64,000 bases of DNA from Niebla homalea (lineage: Eukaryota > Ascomycota > Lecanoromycetes > Lecanorales > Ramalinaceae). Shown piece by piece: positions 25,930 to 38,159 of the stretch. Each line of letters starts with the position of its first letter. The stretch's first letter is position 1. Position numbers and translations under genes: made by a program. The notes under the pieces are model-generated. The model did not search any database, was not told where the DNA came from, and was given only the letters and a program-made list of their open reading frames with translations. Location of the stretch: the NCBI GenBank assembly GCA_019925105.1, contig JAHGAU010000014.1, positions 868,001 through 932,000 on the forward strand. Direction: 5' to 3'.

Positions 25930-26640
25930 TAATGCCCTAAGTGGACCGGTTAGGTACCCTCTGGGGATCGGCTTAAATGCGGGATTTTCGAGTGCGGGCC
26001 CTACGGGGACCGGCTTAACTGCGGGTCTTTGGTGGTCCGGGTGCCCTTTTACTGTTGGGTATCTGGTCCTAAAGGGCCGGCTGGGTTATGCCCTTACGGG
26101 GGCCTTTAAACCCGAAAAGTAGGTCATACCTTGCGGGGCCTCTAAACCCGAAAAGTGGGCCATGCCTTGCGGGGCCTTTGAGCCTTTCGAGTGCGGTACC
26201 CTTACGGGGAACCGGCTTAACCCCGGAACATGCCCTTGCGGGGGCCTCTGAGTCCAAAGTGGTCACCCCCTATAGGGGCTCTCACCACTACCGGTAGGTA
26301 ATCCCCACAGGGGCTCTCACTGAAACCTGAAGTCCGGTGCCCTGCGGGGGCCGACTTCACCTTGGAGCGCGGTACCCTGCGGGGGACCGGCTTAACCTCG
26401 GGATATGCCCTTGCGGGGGCCTCTGAGCCCTACCGAGTGCGACACCCTGCGGGGGTCGACTCACCCTGAAGTACGGTGCCCTGCGGGGGTCGGCTTTACC
26501 CTGGAGCGCGGTGCCCTGCGGGGACCGGCTCAACCCACCGGTAGGTGATCCCCATAAAGGCTCTCACTGGATACCGAAGTCGGGCCTTGCGGGGCCTCCA
26601 GCCTGGGGTAACCCCCCAGAGGCGTGGTTTAATAGGCTGT
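25930..26640. repeat. array of GC-rich hairpin motifs
   Basis: Some 14 or more irregularly spaced copies (about 30-60 bases apart) of a self-complementary core such as CCCTGCGGGG, CCTTGCGGGG or CCCTTACGGGG, each followed by a GACCGGCTTAACC- or GCCTCTGAGCC-like stretch. The same palindrome in reverse sense lies in the LTRs. Confidence 0.75.
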
Positions 26641-26674
26641 ACATTCGGGGACGAATACATAGGAGGGGAAGTAA

Positions 26675-26818
26675 TGTTAGCGCCTATGTGCACCCCGCAG
26701 GGGTGGCCCTTAGGGCCTAATACCCCTTATATGGTAATAGCGGCTTACCCCTAAGCGCTATTACCTGTCCAGGTTAGCTACTTTTGCCCTGGTGGCCGAG
26801 TGGTTATCCGTCCTAACA
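26675..26818 (+). repeat. 3' LTR of the miniature element
   Basis: 144 bases, intact TGTTAG..CTAACA termini. It retains the more canonical A-box-like TGGCCGAGTGGTTA at about 26,792-26,805. Confidence 0.88.
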
Positions 26819-26823
26819 CCGTT

Positions 26824-27760
26824 AATATAATTAAAATAATACTTAAAAATATTCCGTTTAAGTTTATTATACTATTTTTAACTTAAATAAAAAACTTACC
26901 CGTAATTAAAACGGCCGGATCTCCTATATCCTTGAAAATACCTTATTTAATAACTTAAACGGACTATTAATAAAAAATTAAGCTCTATAAAAGTTACTAT
27001 AAAGGATAAAAATATATATTACTTTTAAATTTTAACAATTAGGTATATTAAAAGTATTAAAAACCCCTTTAACGTTTAAGATAATAAACTTTAAATTATT
27101 AACGGATTTATAAGTTACGGAATTAAATACTTTCCTTTATTTTTCTTAATTAATTTAAATGTTACCGGTTATTATTTTATTAATAAATAAATTTTTTTAT
27201 AAGTTTACGTAATATTTTAAATTTCTTTTTTAACCTTTTTCCGACTTAAGTTTATTTAAGATTATCAGGGTAAATATTTACGGCCTATTATTTATATAAT
27301 TTATCCCCGGATAATTATAGAAAGTTACTTAAAAAGCTAATTTTTTATATTTATTATCCGGTTTAAAATATATAATACGATCTTTAAAAAACCTTAAATA
27401 AAACGGTATTATATATTTATTTACCCTATAATTAATAAAATCTTCTTTATATTAAATTAATATAATTATAATAAAACCGATTATTAAAACGCGAAGTTTA
27501 TTCCGGAGTTCTTTTAAATTATAACCTTAACTTATTAAGTTTTAAATATATTCTTAAAAAGTAAAAGATTAAAACTATTAAAGCTTTAAAAAAAAAAAGG
27601 AAACCATTAAATAATCTTCCTTTTCCGGAGCTTATTAAAGAAAAAAAGCCCTTTTTAATTAAAGTTATTAATATAGCGGCCTTTTATATAATTATAAAAA
27701 CTTAGAAAGAAAAAAAAACTTAAACTTTTTATATTTTAATAACGGACTTAATTAATTACC
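26824..27760 (+). pseudogene. element B internal, gag-protease stretch
   Basis: RIP-mutated continuation of element B after the miniature insertion, leading into the reverse transcriptase. By position it should include the gag end and protease; no motif is secure. Confidence 0.5.
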
Positions 27761-28901
27761 TGGATTTCCTTAATAATACCTTAATTAATATTTCCGTTAT
27801 AAGAACTTATAAAAATAACTTTACGGAAAAAACGGTTCTTATAAATAAAATTACGGTTAAACTTCTAACGGAATATTACGATTTTAAGGATATCTTTAAT
27901 CGCGTAACGGTAAATAAGCTACCTTTATACCGGGACTATAATTATAAAGTTACCTTAACCTCGGAGGGGATTCCCCCCCGGAGTTATATTTATCCGTTCT
28001 TAAGCTATAAGCTTTAAAAATTAAAAAAGTATATTATTAAAAATTTAAAAAAAAGATTTATTAAGCCTAATAAAGCCCCCTATTAATCCCTTATCCTTTT
28101 TACCCTTAAGTTTAACGGCGATTTATGATTATACGTGGATTACTATGGTATTAACGTTATTACCAAGAAAAATCAATACCTTATTCCCTTAATAAAAAAG
28201 ATATTATTTTAAGTTATTAATTATAAATAAATTATTTACTTAAACATTATTGCGGCCTTTAATAAGCTTTATATATACCCGGAGAATAAAGACTTTACGA
28301 TATATATTATTTTATTAAGTGTTTTTAAGTATAAAGTTATATTTTTTAGTTTAATTAATAACCCCGCCTTATATTAATAATATATAAATAAAGTTTTATT
28401 TAATTATTTAAATGTTTTTATTTAAGTTTATTTAAATAATATTATTATTTATAGCGTTATTAAGAAAAACTATATTTAATATATATACTTAATATTAAAG
28501 CATTTATATAATGCCGGCCTATAAGTAAATATCCGGAAGTATAAATTCAGAGTTTAATAAATTAAGTTTTTAAGTCTTATCCTTATTATTAACGGGTTAA
28601 AAATAAACCCCAATAAAGTAAGTAAGATTAAGGATTGGCCGGTCCTTATTAACCTAAAAGCCCTTTAAGGATTTATTAACTTTTATAATTTCTATTAAAG
28701 ATTTATTTTTTAATTCTTTAAAATAATAAAACCTTTTTTAAAGCTTATTATAAAGGAAACCTTATTTATATAATCCCCGGAATATTAAAAGGATTACGTA
28801 ATATTTAAAAAGGCTTTTATTACAGCCCTTATATTAATTTATTACGATCCCAATAAAGAAATAATCCTTAAAACCAATTCTTTAAATTATATTTCCGGCA
28901 A
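27760..28901 (+). pseudogene. gypsy reverse transcriptase of element B, RIP-inactivated
   Basis: Broken plus-strand frames retain family order: linker GIPPRSYIYP (about 27,970), the motif KFNGDL followed by YVDYYGINVITKKNQYLIPL (28,110-28,190), FKYKVIFFSLINN in place of the usual F-Y-V-M-P-F-G-L-T-N block, YLNNIIIYS in place of the YLDDILIYS active-site motif, and the start of RNase H (NYISGNIL) at about 28,890. Stops interrupt it and catalytic aspartates are changed to Asn by RIP. It is cut at 28,906 by element C. Confidence 0.85.
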
Positions 28902-28906
28902 TATTT

Positions 28907-29252
28907 TGTTAGCAGCTAGCGCCATCTCTGCGCCGGCGTTATAATGGTGCGCCATACTGCTGCGCCAAGGTAGGCCGTTAGGCTTTAGTAAAGGGCCTTG
29001 GTAAAGGGCCTTAGTAACGGCCTTAATATACGTTATTTATAAGCCGTAGTTCAATAGACATAAAGCGGGGTAGTTATTACCTTTACCTTAAGTAAAGGTT
29101 ATATTTTAGTTTTTTCTAAGTTCCTTAAGAATTAATCTTATTATTAATTTACTTATTAAAATAATACTTAAGTATTCAGACCGTAATATTACGTCTTCTA
29201 TATTTACTTTTATTAATTTTACTAGCGTACCGTTAACGGAGTTAATTTAATA
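28907..29252 (+). repeat. 5' LTR of element C
   Basis: 346 bases. The first 80 bases are well preserved (GCGCCGGCG core); the end is RIP-changed to TTAATTTAATA where the 3' copy reads TCAGTCTAACA. Confidence 0.88.
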
Positions 29253-30502
29253 TTTTAATTCTTTTTTTTTTATTAAGGAGAAAACCCGATATTATTATCG
29301 TAATAAATACTTAATTAATTTAATAAACCTTAAAATAAGAAAACGATATTTACCTTTTAATTAAAAACCCTTTTATTATAATTAGGTAAATTAAAGCGGT
29401 AAAACGTTATTATAATATTACGGTTTAATAAGTTTAACTTTTAAAATTATAATTTAAAATTAATTAACTTAAAGCCGAGAATCGTATTTATTAAAAGTAT
29501 ATATTTAACCGCGTTAATATATAATATAAAAGTTTATATTCCGGGATTATTTTCTATATTAACCTTATTATTAAGCTTTGTATTAATAACGTATTATTAA
29601 TGGCTTTTATTTTACCCCATAAAAATAAGTTTTTTTATCCGGAAAAGTTTAAGTTATATTAAAATAAGTCTAAAAGTAAATATTAAATATAATTTATTAA
29701 CTTAAAGAAACAATTTATATTTTATTTTAAGTATTTCTTTACTGAAAAAAAAATAAAAAATTATTTAAGGTTTATTTTTCGTAAACTTTTTAACCTATTA
29801 AATAAAAAAATTAATAAAATAAGCTATTAAAAGCTTAAAGATAAACTTTTAAATTTAATAATTAATTTAAAGAACTGCCGGTTTACTTATTATAAATGGT
29901 TTAATGATATTAAATAATACTTTAATTAAAATATAACGTAATTCTATAATACTTTAAAGATTATAAAAAAGGACTTATTATTATTATTAAATAAATTTTA
30001 TATTTATATATTCTTTATAAAGTTTTTATTAAAACTTAAAATTAAAATCCTTATAATTAATAAGGTATTAAGAACCCGGGACGATATTACAACGGCGGTA
30101 ATTATATAAAAGAATAACTTAAAATATTTTATTAATAATAATTAAAAAGTTAATAAAGGTAAATCCCTTAAAAATAAAGTATTTAAATTTAATTCCGACG
30201 GCTTAAAGTCGGCGTATACCTTTATTAAAACTGATTTTTACGGTTAAAAGCGTAAAGCTATACTTAAAAATTCCGATACCGCTTTTAAAGTAAATAAAAA
30301 TATTAAGTATTATATATACTACGGAAAGGGCTATTATATATCCGATTACTTTATTATTTTATAAAATAAGGTCTTAATAATAAGCGTAAAATCTTATAAA
30401 AAGGATAATATATTAAAAAATAATAAAGTTCCGGCAGCGCTTTAAAATTAAAATTAATAAAAAGATAATTAAAAATATACCCGGCTTTTATTATTAAAAA
30501 TT

Positions 30503-30657
30503 TGTTGGTGTATGGACCAAAAAGTGTAATAATGTATGAATGATCATTCTACCTGAATGCAGATGGGATCCTAAGGATCATCTGTCCTCTACGTACAAGA
30601 GTGTCCTACACCTATGAATGCTCCCGCGAGTCCCCCATGCTATGTATGCACATAACA
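30503..30657. mobile_element. solo LTR, nearly free of RIP
   Basis: 155 bases with termini TGTTGG and ATAACA and a perfect 5-base duplication AAATT on both sides (30,498-30,502 and 30,658-30,662). It has normal CA/TG content amid sequence with almost none, so it inserted after RIP of element C and its partner LTR was lost by recombination. Confidence 0.82.
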
Positions 30658-31319
30658 AAATTAAACGAATTTTCAGGATAATCCTTAATTATTAAGTATA
30701 TTAATTAATATTGGAATTTAAGTAAATTTAATTTTATAAGTATATACGGTGTAATAAGATTTATAGTTAACCTCCGCCGTTTTACCGTAAGCGGCTTTTT
30801 TTAATAATAAATAAATCTTTTATTATAATATTTATTAATTATAATATTATTTAATTAATAATTAAAAATAATAAAAATAATAAAAAATATTTTTTTACGC
30901 TATTAATTAAGAAGGTTTAAACGTGGTTTTTAATTTATTAACCTTATACGCCTTATAAATAACGATCGATTTAACGGTAAATAAATAATATTTTAAAATT
31001 AATTCTTATAAGTTATAAATTAATAATATTTATAATTTTAATTAAAATTTAACGGAGATTAATAAGGTCTTTATAATCGTTTACGTTAACGTAATAACGG
31101 AGCGCTTAAAAGTATTATAAATCCCTTAAAGTAATTTAATATATATAAAAACTATAAAAGACTTTATTAATTAAAGCGTCTTAAAAGAATTAAGCGAATA
31201 TATAAATGTTTTTTCTAATAATATAATTAATATTTTATTTAAATTAAAATAAAGGGATTATATTATTAATTTAAATAATAAGAAGTTATTATATAGTCCC
31301 TTATATAATTTATCTTGGG

Positions 31320-32260
31320 TAAAGTCAACGGGGCTCCGGCGGTATTTAAAGGATATTATAGCTTAAGATTGGATTTATTATTTAACGTTATTTATAGGCG
31401 TTCCGATCCTTTTTATACTTAAGAAGGATAACGGCCTTTATTTTTATATCGATTACCGTAAATTAAATACGGTTATCGTTAAAAATCAATATTTATTATT
31501 TTTAATTATTAAGACTTTTAATTAATTAAATAGCTTTAAACGGTTTATTAAGTTAAACCTTAAGCATATTTATTACCGGTTATAAATTAGGTCCGATAAT
31601 AAGTAGAAGACGGCGTTCCTTACGTATTATGGTTATTTTAAGTATTTTATTATACCGTTTAAGTTAATTAACGTCCCGGCGATTTTTTAAGCTTATATTA
31701 ATTATACCCTTATTAGTTTTATCGATATAACTTATATAGTTTATTTAAATAATATTTTAATATTTAATAAGAATCCGGCGGATTATTAACGTTATATTTA
31801 ATAGGTTTTTAAGCGACTTTATTAATTTTAACTTTATGTTAATTTCCAAAAATATTAATTTAATATTATTTAATTAAAATTCTTAAAGTTTATTATTTTT
31901 ATTAAAGGGATTTAAATAAATTAAAAGCGTATTTAAACTATTAAAGATTAACTTACCTTAAAAACCTACCGGGAAGTATAAGTCTTTTTAAGCTTTATAA
32001 ATTTTTATTATTATTTTATTTATAAATATTTAAGGATAATTAAGCTTTTAATTAATTTACTTAAGGGCAGTAAAAAAGGGAAGAAGGTTAACCCGTTAAA
32101 GTAAAATAATACGGTTAATACGGCGTCCCGCCGGCTCCGTAAAATATTTATTAAAGCGTTATTATTCCGTTATTTTAACTTAAAACGGGGGATATAAGTA
32201 AAGACCGATATATTTAATTTTATTATCGTAGGTATTTTATTTTAATAATTTAAAAAAGGT
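31320..32260 (+). pseudogene. gypsy reverse transcriptase / RNase H of element C, RIP-inactivated
   Basis: Plus-strand remnants read VPILFILKKDNGLYF, then YIDYRKLNTVIVKNQYLL, FIKLNLKHIYYRL, KTAFLTYYGYFKYFIIPFKL, VYLNNILIF in place of the VYLDDILIF active-site motif, and near 32,205 KTDIFNFIIVGILF, the RNase H start. The order is that of Ty3/gypsy pol. Asp-to-Asn changes and stops show it is dead. Confidence 0.85.
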
Positions 32261-33149
32261 TATTAACGCTTAATTACGTATTGGTCCAGAAAAATAACCT
32301 TTATTAAATAAAATTATAAAACGTATAATTAAGAGCTTTTTATTATTATTATAACGTTTAAGTAATAATAATATTACTTAAAAGGAAGTTTTAAAGTTAT
32401 TTAAATATGGATAGATTATAATAATCTTTAAAGGTTTATAAAATAATTAATATTAAGCTTATATTAAGTTAAATAAGCCTTAAAACTTATTAGTTATAAC
32501 TTTAAAATACTTTATTATTAAAATAAAATAAACCTTATTAATCCTTTATTAAAACGTCCAAATTATAAAAAAGTCTTTATTTTTACTATTATTTTATTAT
32601 TTACTTTATAGAATAAGCTTATATTTTAATCCGATAAATCGGTAAAACGTTAGCGGACAACGGTTATTAATTATTAATTATTATTTACTTTAAAAGGTAT
32701 TTAAGTTATTATCCCGTAAAAAGAAATTCAATAACTATTAAAAGGGCTTTATAAGGAATTTAGGTTAATTAAGTTATTTATTAAAAATCTATAGGCTAAT
32801 AATACGTTCATATATAAGATTAAGGACGATAACGTAATACCGATATATTCTTATTAAGATTATAATAATACTTAGAAACTTAATCTTAATAATTTTATTA
32901 CTTATAAAGGTTATATATACGTCCCCCGGGATAAAGCGGTTAAAAAAAAGTTAATTAATAAGTATTATAATAACCCATTAATAAACTACTTTAAAACCGA
33001 AAAGATTTATAAGCTTTTAACCCGTAAATATTATTAAAATGGCTTAAAGGCTTAAATTAATAATTATATTAAAACGTATAATATTTATTAAAAAATTAAG
33101 GTACCGTATTACCGCCTTTACGGCGAGCTTATTTTACTTTTTTAACCAG

Positions 33150-34400
33150 CCATACCCTGGAAAGAACTCAGTATAGATTTTATTACCGGCTTACTTATAA
33201 GTAAAATTAAGGATAACATCTGCAAATTTGTGAACCAGCATATAAGTACTCCGAGTGCAAATGAGTAGATTAAGCAGGTTAAGCTTATATCCCCCTTCGC
33301 TAAACTTTTAAGCGCTCGCGAGTATCTGGCTTATTTATAAGTTTCTTGGATTCTTATAAATTTTACTTTTTTTTTTAACTTAACGTTTTTTTAATTAAAT
33401 TACCCTTTTTAACTACCCCCCCCTTAAGGATAAATTATTAGCTACTAGGGTAACTTTTAGTTAAAAAACCTAAATCTGTAATTAATTTTAAAAAACGTTA
33501 AATATTACGGCTTATAGGGGGGATAACGGTAATACCCGCTGTTAAGAAAGCTTAAATAAAAAAATTTATAAAAAATAAAAATCATTATTTTACCGTTTTA
33601 AACGTTTTTATTTTTAACTTTTTTTACCCGCTTAAGACCGCTCGGAGCGCTTATGAGTTTCCCTGGATACTCGTAAGTAATTCACGAGCGGTCTGAGTAA
33701 ATAAATCCATTTTTTTTTATTCACTCGCTCCGAGCAGATCGCAGATTTGCTGATGAACGTCTATAATTCGATTTTAATAATCGTAAATAGGTATATAAAG
33801 ATATATAGATACCTCCCCGTTATAAAATAAATCGATACCGTTACGTTAACGGACCTTTTTTTCGAAAAAATCGTATTATAATATAATACGCCGGTTAAAA
33901 TCATAACTAATTAAGGGTCTTTATTTATTAATAAATTCTGGGGTTTAATATATTATTATATAAAGATAAAGCGTAGGTTAAGTACCGTTTTCTATTTGTA
34001 AACGGATAATTAAATAAAACGTTAAAATTAAAACCTTAAATAATATTTAAGGACCTTTATTAACTCCGAGTAAATAAATTAAGTAAGGTTATTCCCTTTA
34101 GCCGAATTTATTTATATAGACTTAAAATACTTAATTTTAAGCTATAGCTTATTTATAACGATATATAGTTATAATTTAAATATTTATTTTAAACTTAAAA
34201 ATAAGTTTATAAAAAAAAGATACTTATAGTAAAAAATAAAGTTAAAATATTATATAAAATACGATTAATATTAACGGATTAATAACGTTATATTATTAAA
34301 TTAACTTAAAAGACATATAATAAGAAATATAAGTTAAAGTTATATAACGTTAACGATTTAATAATATTAAATATTAAAAACCTTAAGTTAAAGTAATTAA
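33150..34400 (+). pseudogene. gypsy integrase of element C, interrupted
   Basis: The catalytic-core opening IPWKELSIDFITG lies at about 33,157-33,196. Reading resumes after the insertion at about 33,760 with YNSILIIVNRYIKIYRYLPV and continues to the block holding the second acidic residue (PVKIITN, then GSLFINKFWG; the usual D of TDRG is N). Stops are frequent. An inverted-repeat insertion at 33,222-33,750 splits it. Confidence 0.8.
33222..33750. mobile_element. short inverted-repeat insertion (MITE-like)
   Basis: 529 bases bounded by GCAAATTTGTGA on the left and the complement of GCAAATCTGCGA on the right, with further imperfect inverted similarity inward (GCGCTCGCGAGTATCTGG against CTTACGAGTATCCAGG). 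It splits the integrase reading of element C cleanly. No coding capacity. I could not find a certain target duplication, so its superfamily is open. Confidence 0.6.
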
Positions 34401-34812
34401 ATAAGAAGCTTATACCTTAATTCATAAGACCCTTTAGAATTAATAATAAAATTGGAATATAAATATACCGCCTATTTTTCCTTATTATTTATTGAATTTA
34501 TCCTATTATTTATATTTCTCTTTTAAAGCCTTATTATATTTATATTGGCGATTAAACGGCGGAAACTATAATATAAATACCCGAATTAATTAATAATAAA
34601 AAGGAATAAGTAATTAAAGAAATTATTAATAGGGTTAAAAGCAAAAAAAGCGTTTAATATTAAATTAAATAAATTAACTAAAACCCTAAATATAATTAAT
34701 AAATACCGGAAACGGACTTAAAGTACTCCTAGGAATTACGGGAATAATATAATCAGATAGTATAAAGTTAAAAAAAACGTAAATAAGGTTATAACGCTAT
34801 AACGGCGGAAGT

Positions 34813-34866
34813 TATATATATAATTAATAGCTATATATATAATTAATAGCTATATATATAATTAAT
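34813..34866. repeat. 19-base AT minisatellite
   Basis: About 2.8 tandem copies of TATATATATAATTAATAGC inside element C. Confidence 0.75.
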
Positions 34867-36971
34867 ATTATAATTATTTAACCCCTATACGTTATCCTCC
34901 CATTAAATTATTAGAGTTTAGGCTTTAATTAATAACTTTATTTATTATAGGTATTATACGTACGGATAAGTTAATATTACGGAAACGATTATCTTTATTA
35001 TAATATTATACTTAATAAGAGTAACTTTAATAATAACCGCGATAATACCGAAAAAGGCGAAGAAACGTAAACGTTAAATTATAAGCGTTTAACGCGTTAT
35101 TAAGTAAATATTAAGTAAATAAAGTTAAAGAAGTAAAGTTATTAAGGGTAATAAAAGGTTAATAAGTATATTTATTGGGTTTACGTTAATATACCGGTAA
35201 CTTTAATAATATTATCCGCTTTATTGCTTTTTAATAATATATAGATTATAAACGTTTAACGTTTAACGTTATTAACTTTAACGCTTAACGTTAAACTTTA
35301 ATAATATTAACGCATAAAAATAAAAGAATAATTTATAATTCTGCGTTAACGTAAGCTTTCTTTTTTTATAAATAGGTTAATAAGGTTAAGGATAAGTATA
35401 AAGGCATTATATTTTCTTTAATTTTTTTTTTTTTCTTCTCTGCTTTTTTTTCCGTTTTAATTAAAGGGTTTTTTTTAATATTATTTATTAAAAAGGCTTT
35501 TTAACTCGATTTTAAGGTATTACTCTTAAAAGCTAAGGCCGACTTTTTTAACGGCGTTATTAAGGAAGGTATAACCTTTTCTTCCTTTTCTTTAAATAAG
35601 TTAAAGCCCGTATCTCCTTCCTTTTCTTTATTTCTTAGGTTACCGGATATTATAAACTCGGGGTTTTATCTCCTTACCCCGGATATAAAATCGGGAAATA
35701 AAAAGTAACTCCCCGACGGAGTTAACTTTTATGAAAAGCCCGGACCCCCCGTATTAAGCCGATTTAATTATTAAACGTTAACGTTATTATTTTATTATGA
35801 AATTATAATTTACTTATTTACTCTTTAAACCGGATAACCTTTTTTTCCGCCGTTTTAACGCGGGCGGCGAGCGCCTTTTTTTAATTTAAAAAATTAATAT
35901 TTCCCCTTTAACTTTTAAGGTAACTTAACGGAGTATATACTCCGTTTAACCGGCGGTAATTAATATTTAATTAATATTTAACCGGAAGGCTTTAAAATCT
36001 TAAAGGATTTTATTACGCTTCCGTATATATTAAACTTACGCCTTAATAAACTGTATACCGATCGACCGATATTTATATATTTATCGAATTACTTAAGGCT
36101 ATAATTAATCCGGGAACTATATATATATTAAAATAATAACGGTTTAATAACGTTAAAGATATTTACGGGAAAGTAATAGGAAAAATATTATTTATTATGA
36201 TATTTATAGTAAAGTAAAAGGCCTTATTAATATGAAAATTTATCCTATAAAAAGTAAATCGAGTAAAACGCTATTATATATATTATTAATATTATATTTA
36301 TATTTACGTTAATAAAGTATTATTATATATACGTTATATTATTTAAAAATTAAGGTAAACTTATACATTTTATTAATAAATAAAAATAAGCGGATTACCA
36401 GTATAAATAAAATATTTATATAACGTTAATATTACTTATTATAATAATAATATAAATAATAAAAGTATATAGTTATACGTATATTAACTTATAAATACTT
36501 ATATAAACCCTTAATATATTATATTTATAAAAGCGATTATAATTATTAAGGAAAAAAAAGAAAAAGTTTAAAATAAAATAAAGGTTTTATTATAATTATA
36601 TATTATTTCTGCGATAACGTTTATTTTTATTATAGCGTAATAAATTAACAATAAAGCCTTAAATAATTATTAATTAATACCGTAAAGATTCTTTTTTTAC
36701 TTATTTTTTTCTATTAAGTTTTATAAAAAGGTTTTTAATAAGCTTTGTAAATCGTATTAATTAATTATTAACGTAAAGTACCCCTATTATATTATTATTT
36801 AATAGATATTACTATATTTATATATATACTTAAGGACTCTTTTCCCTTTACCTTTTTCCCACTGGGTTTAATAATAGGTTTTTAATAAACCTTATATTTA
36901 GCCGGCTTTACGTTAACTTCTTAATATATCTTTTTATACCCTAAAAATTAACGTATAAAGGGGGAGATAAT

Positions 36972-37317
36972 TATTAATAGTTAACGTTATCTTTATGCCG
37001 GCATTATAATAATACGCTATACTGCTACGTTAAGGTAAGTTATTAAACCTTAGTAAAAAACCTTAATAAAAAGTTTTAATAACGGCCTTAATATACGTTA
37101 TTTATGAGCCGTAGCTTAATAGGCGTAAAGCGGGGTAGTTATTACCTTTACCTTAAATAAAGGCTATACCTTAGTTCTTTCTAAGTTTTTTAAGAATTAA
37201 TCTTATTATTAATCTACTTATTAAAGTGGTACTTAAGTATCCAGACCGTAACGTTACGTTTTCTATACCTACCTTTACTAGTCCCCCCGGCGTGCCGCCA
37301 GCGGAGTCAGTCTAACA
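36972..37317 (+). repeat. 3' LTR of element C
   Basis: 346 bases, the same length as the 5' copy. Here the start is RIP-changed (TATTAATAG) and the last 60 bases, with CCCCCCGGCGTGCCGCC, are nearly intact. Confidence 0.88.
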
Positions 37318-37322
37318 TATTT

Positions 37323-37650
37323 TCTCTTAATATAATAAGGCTAAAAAGTTATACTTAATAATTTACTATTTTAAGAATATATTATTGGTTAAATATAATT
37401 ATAATATTTATAATAAGGAGCTTTTTATTATTATTAAATATTTAAAGAATTAACGGTTAAAATTAAAAATAATAAAGAAGCTTTTCCGTATTTTGAACAA
37501 TAATTAAACTTTAAAATACTTTATTAAAAATTAAAAGCTTATAAAACGTTAAATAAGGTATTTTAATATCCTTTTTAAATTTAATTTTAAAATTATTTAT
37601 CGCCCGGCTAAATAAAATAATAAGGTTAATACCTTTATTTAAATGCCCGG
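37323..37650 (+). pseudogene. element B RNase H, continuation
   Basis: Directly after the TATTT duplication the gypsy RNase H resumes: KKLYLIIYYFKN, then YNIYNKELLFIIKYLK and LKYFIKN, ending near 37,610 with FKIIYRPAK, the usual link to integrase. This shows that element C landed inside element B. Confidence 0.82.
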
Positions 37651-38159
37651 TTATCGATTTTAAGGTAATAATGATAATAAGGTTAAAGATTAATTTTAAA
37701 CTGTTTTATTTTTTAAGCACTTTAAGGTTTTAACCTTAAATAAAAAGGAAAAAATACCGGTATTAACTTATTTAATCTTTAAAGAACTTGAGTTTTATAA
37801 GTAAATCCGTAAAGTTAATTATACCAATAAAGGCTTAACGGAATTTAAGAAAGTAATTATGGAGGATAAATTATTTAATTTTAAAGGTATATTTTTAATC
37901 CGTATTAAAATTTAGTCCGATATCTTTATTAATAAAGGTAAATTATAAATATTAATATTATTTATTACGGAAATTTTAAAGTATACTTATAATAAATAAA
38001 TTAATAATTATTCCGGCCGGGATTATATAATTAAACTTATTTTCCGGTACTTCTTTTAATTTATTTTATAAGATAATATTAACCGTTATATCTTTAATTA
38101 TAATATTTATTTTTAGTTTAAAACCTTATAATAAAAGCTTATAAAATTACTTTATTAAT

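Larger units (their letters stand above)
25475..26818 (+). mobile_element. miniature LTR retrotransposon (TRIM-like), GC-rich
   Basis: 1,344 bases with 144-base LTRs at 25,475-25,618 and 26,675-26,818, offset by exactly 1,200 and differing at few positions. Ends are TGTTAG (TATTAG in the first copy) and CTAACA, and the perfect target duplication CCGTT stands at 25,470-25,474 and 26,819-26,823. A purine tract (AGGAGGGGAAG) ends just before the 3' LTR. It has no coding capacity for enzymes; the small open frames only translate an array of CCCTGCGGGG-type hairpins. It is far less RIP-altered than its host, so it is younger or was protected. Confidence 0.88.
28907..37317 (+). mobile_element. Ty3/gypsy LTR retrotransposon C, nested in element B RNase H
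   Basis: 8,411 bases with 346-base LTRs at 28,907-29,252 and 36,972-37,317. Ends are TGTTAG and CTAACA, and the duplication TATTT stands at 28,902-28,906 and 37,318-37,322. A purine tract (AAAGGGGGAGA) precedes the 3' LTR. Plus-strand pol is recognisable: reverse transcriptase about 31,320-31,780, RNase H near 32,205, integrase 33,150-34,400 interrupted by a short insertion. RIP is heavy internally; the start of the 5' LTR and end of the 3' LTR are least changed. Confidence 0.9.

Noticed and set aside
26069..26754. Several 65-70-codon open frames on both strands in the GC-rich island
   Set aside because: They overlap on opposite strands and merely translate the repeated CCCTGCGGGG units of the miniature element; no domain or plausible start context.
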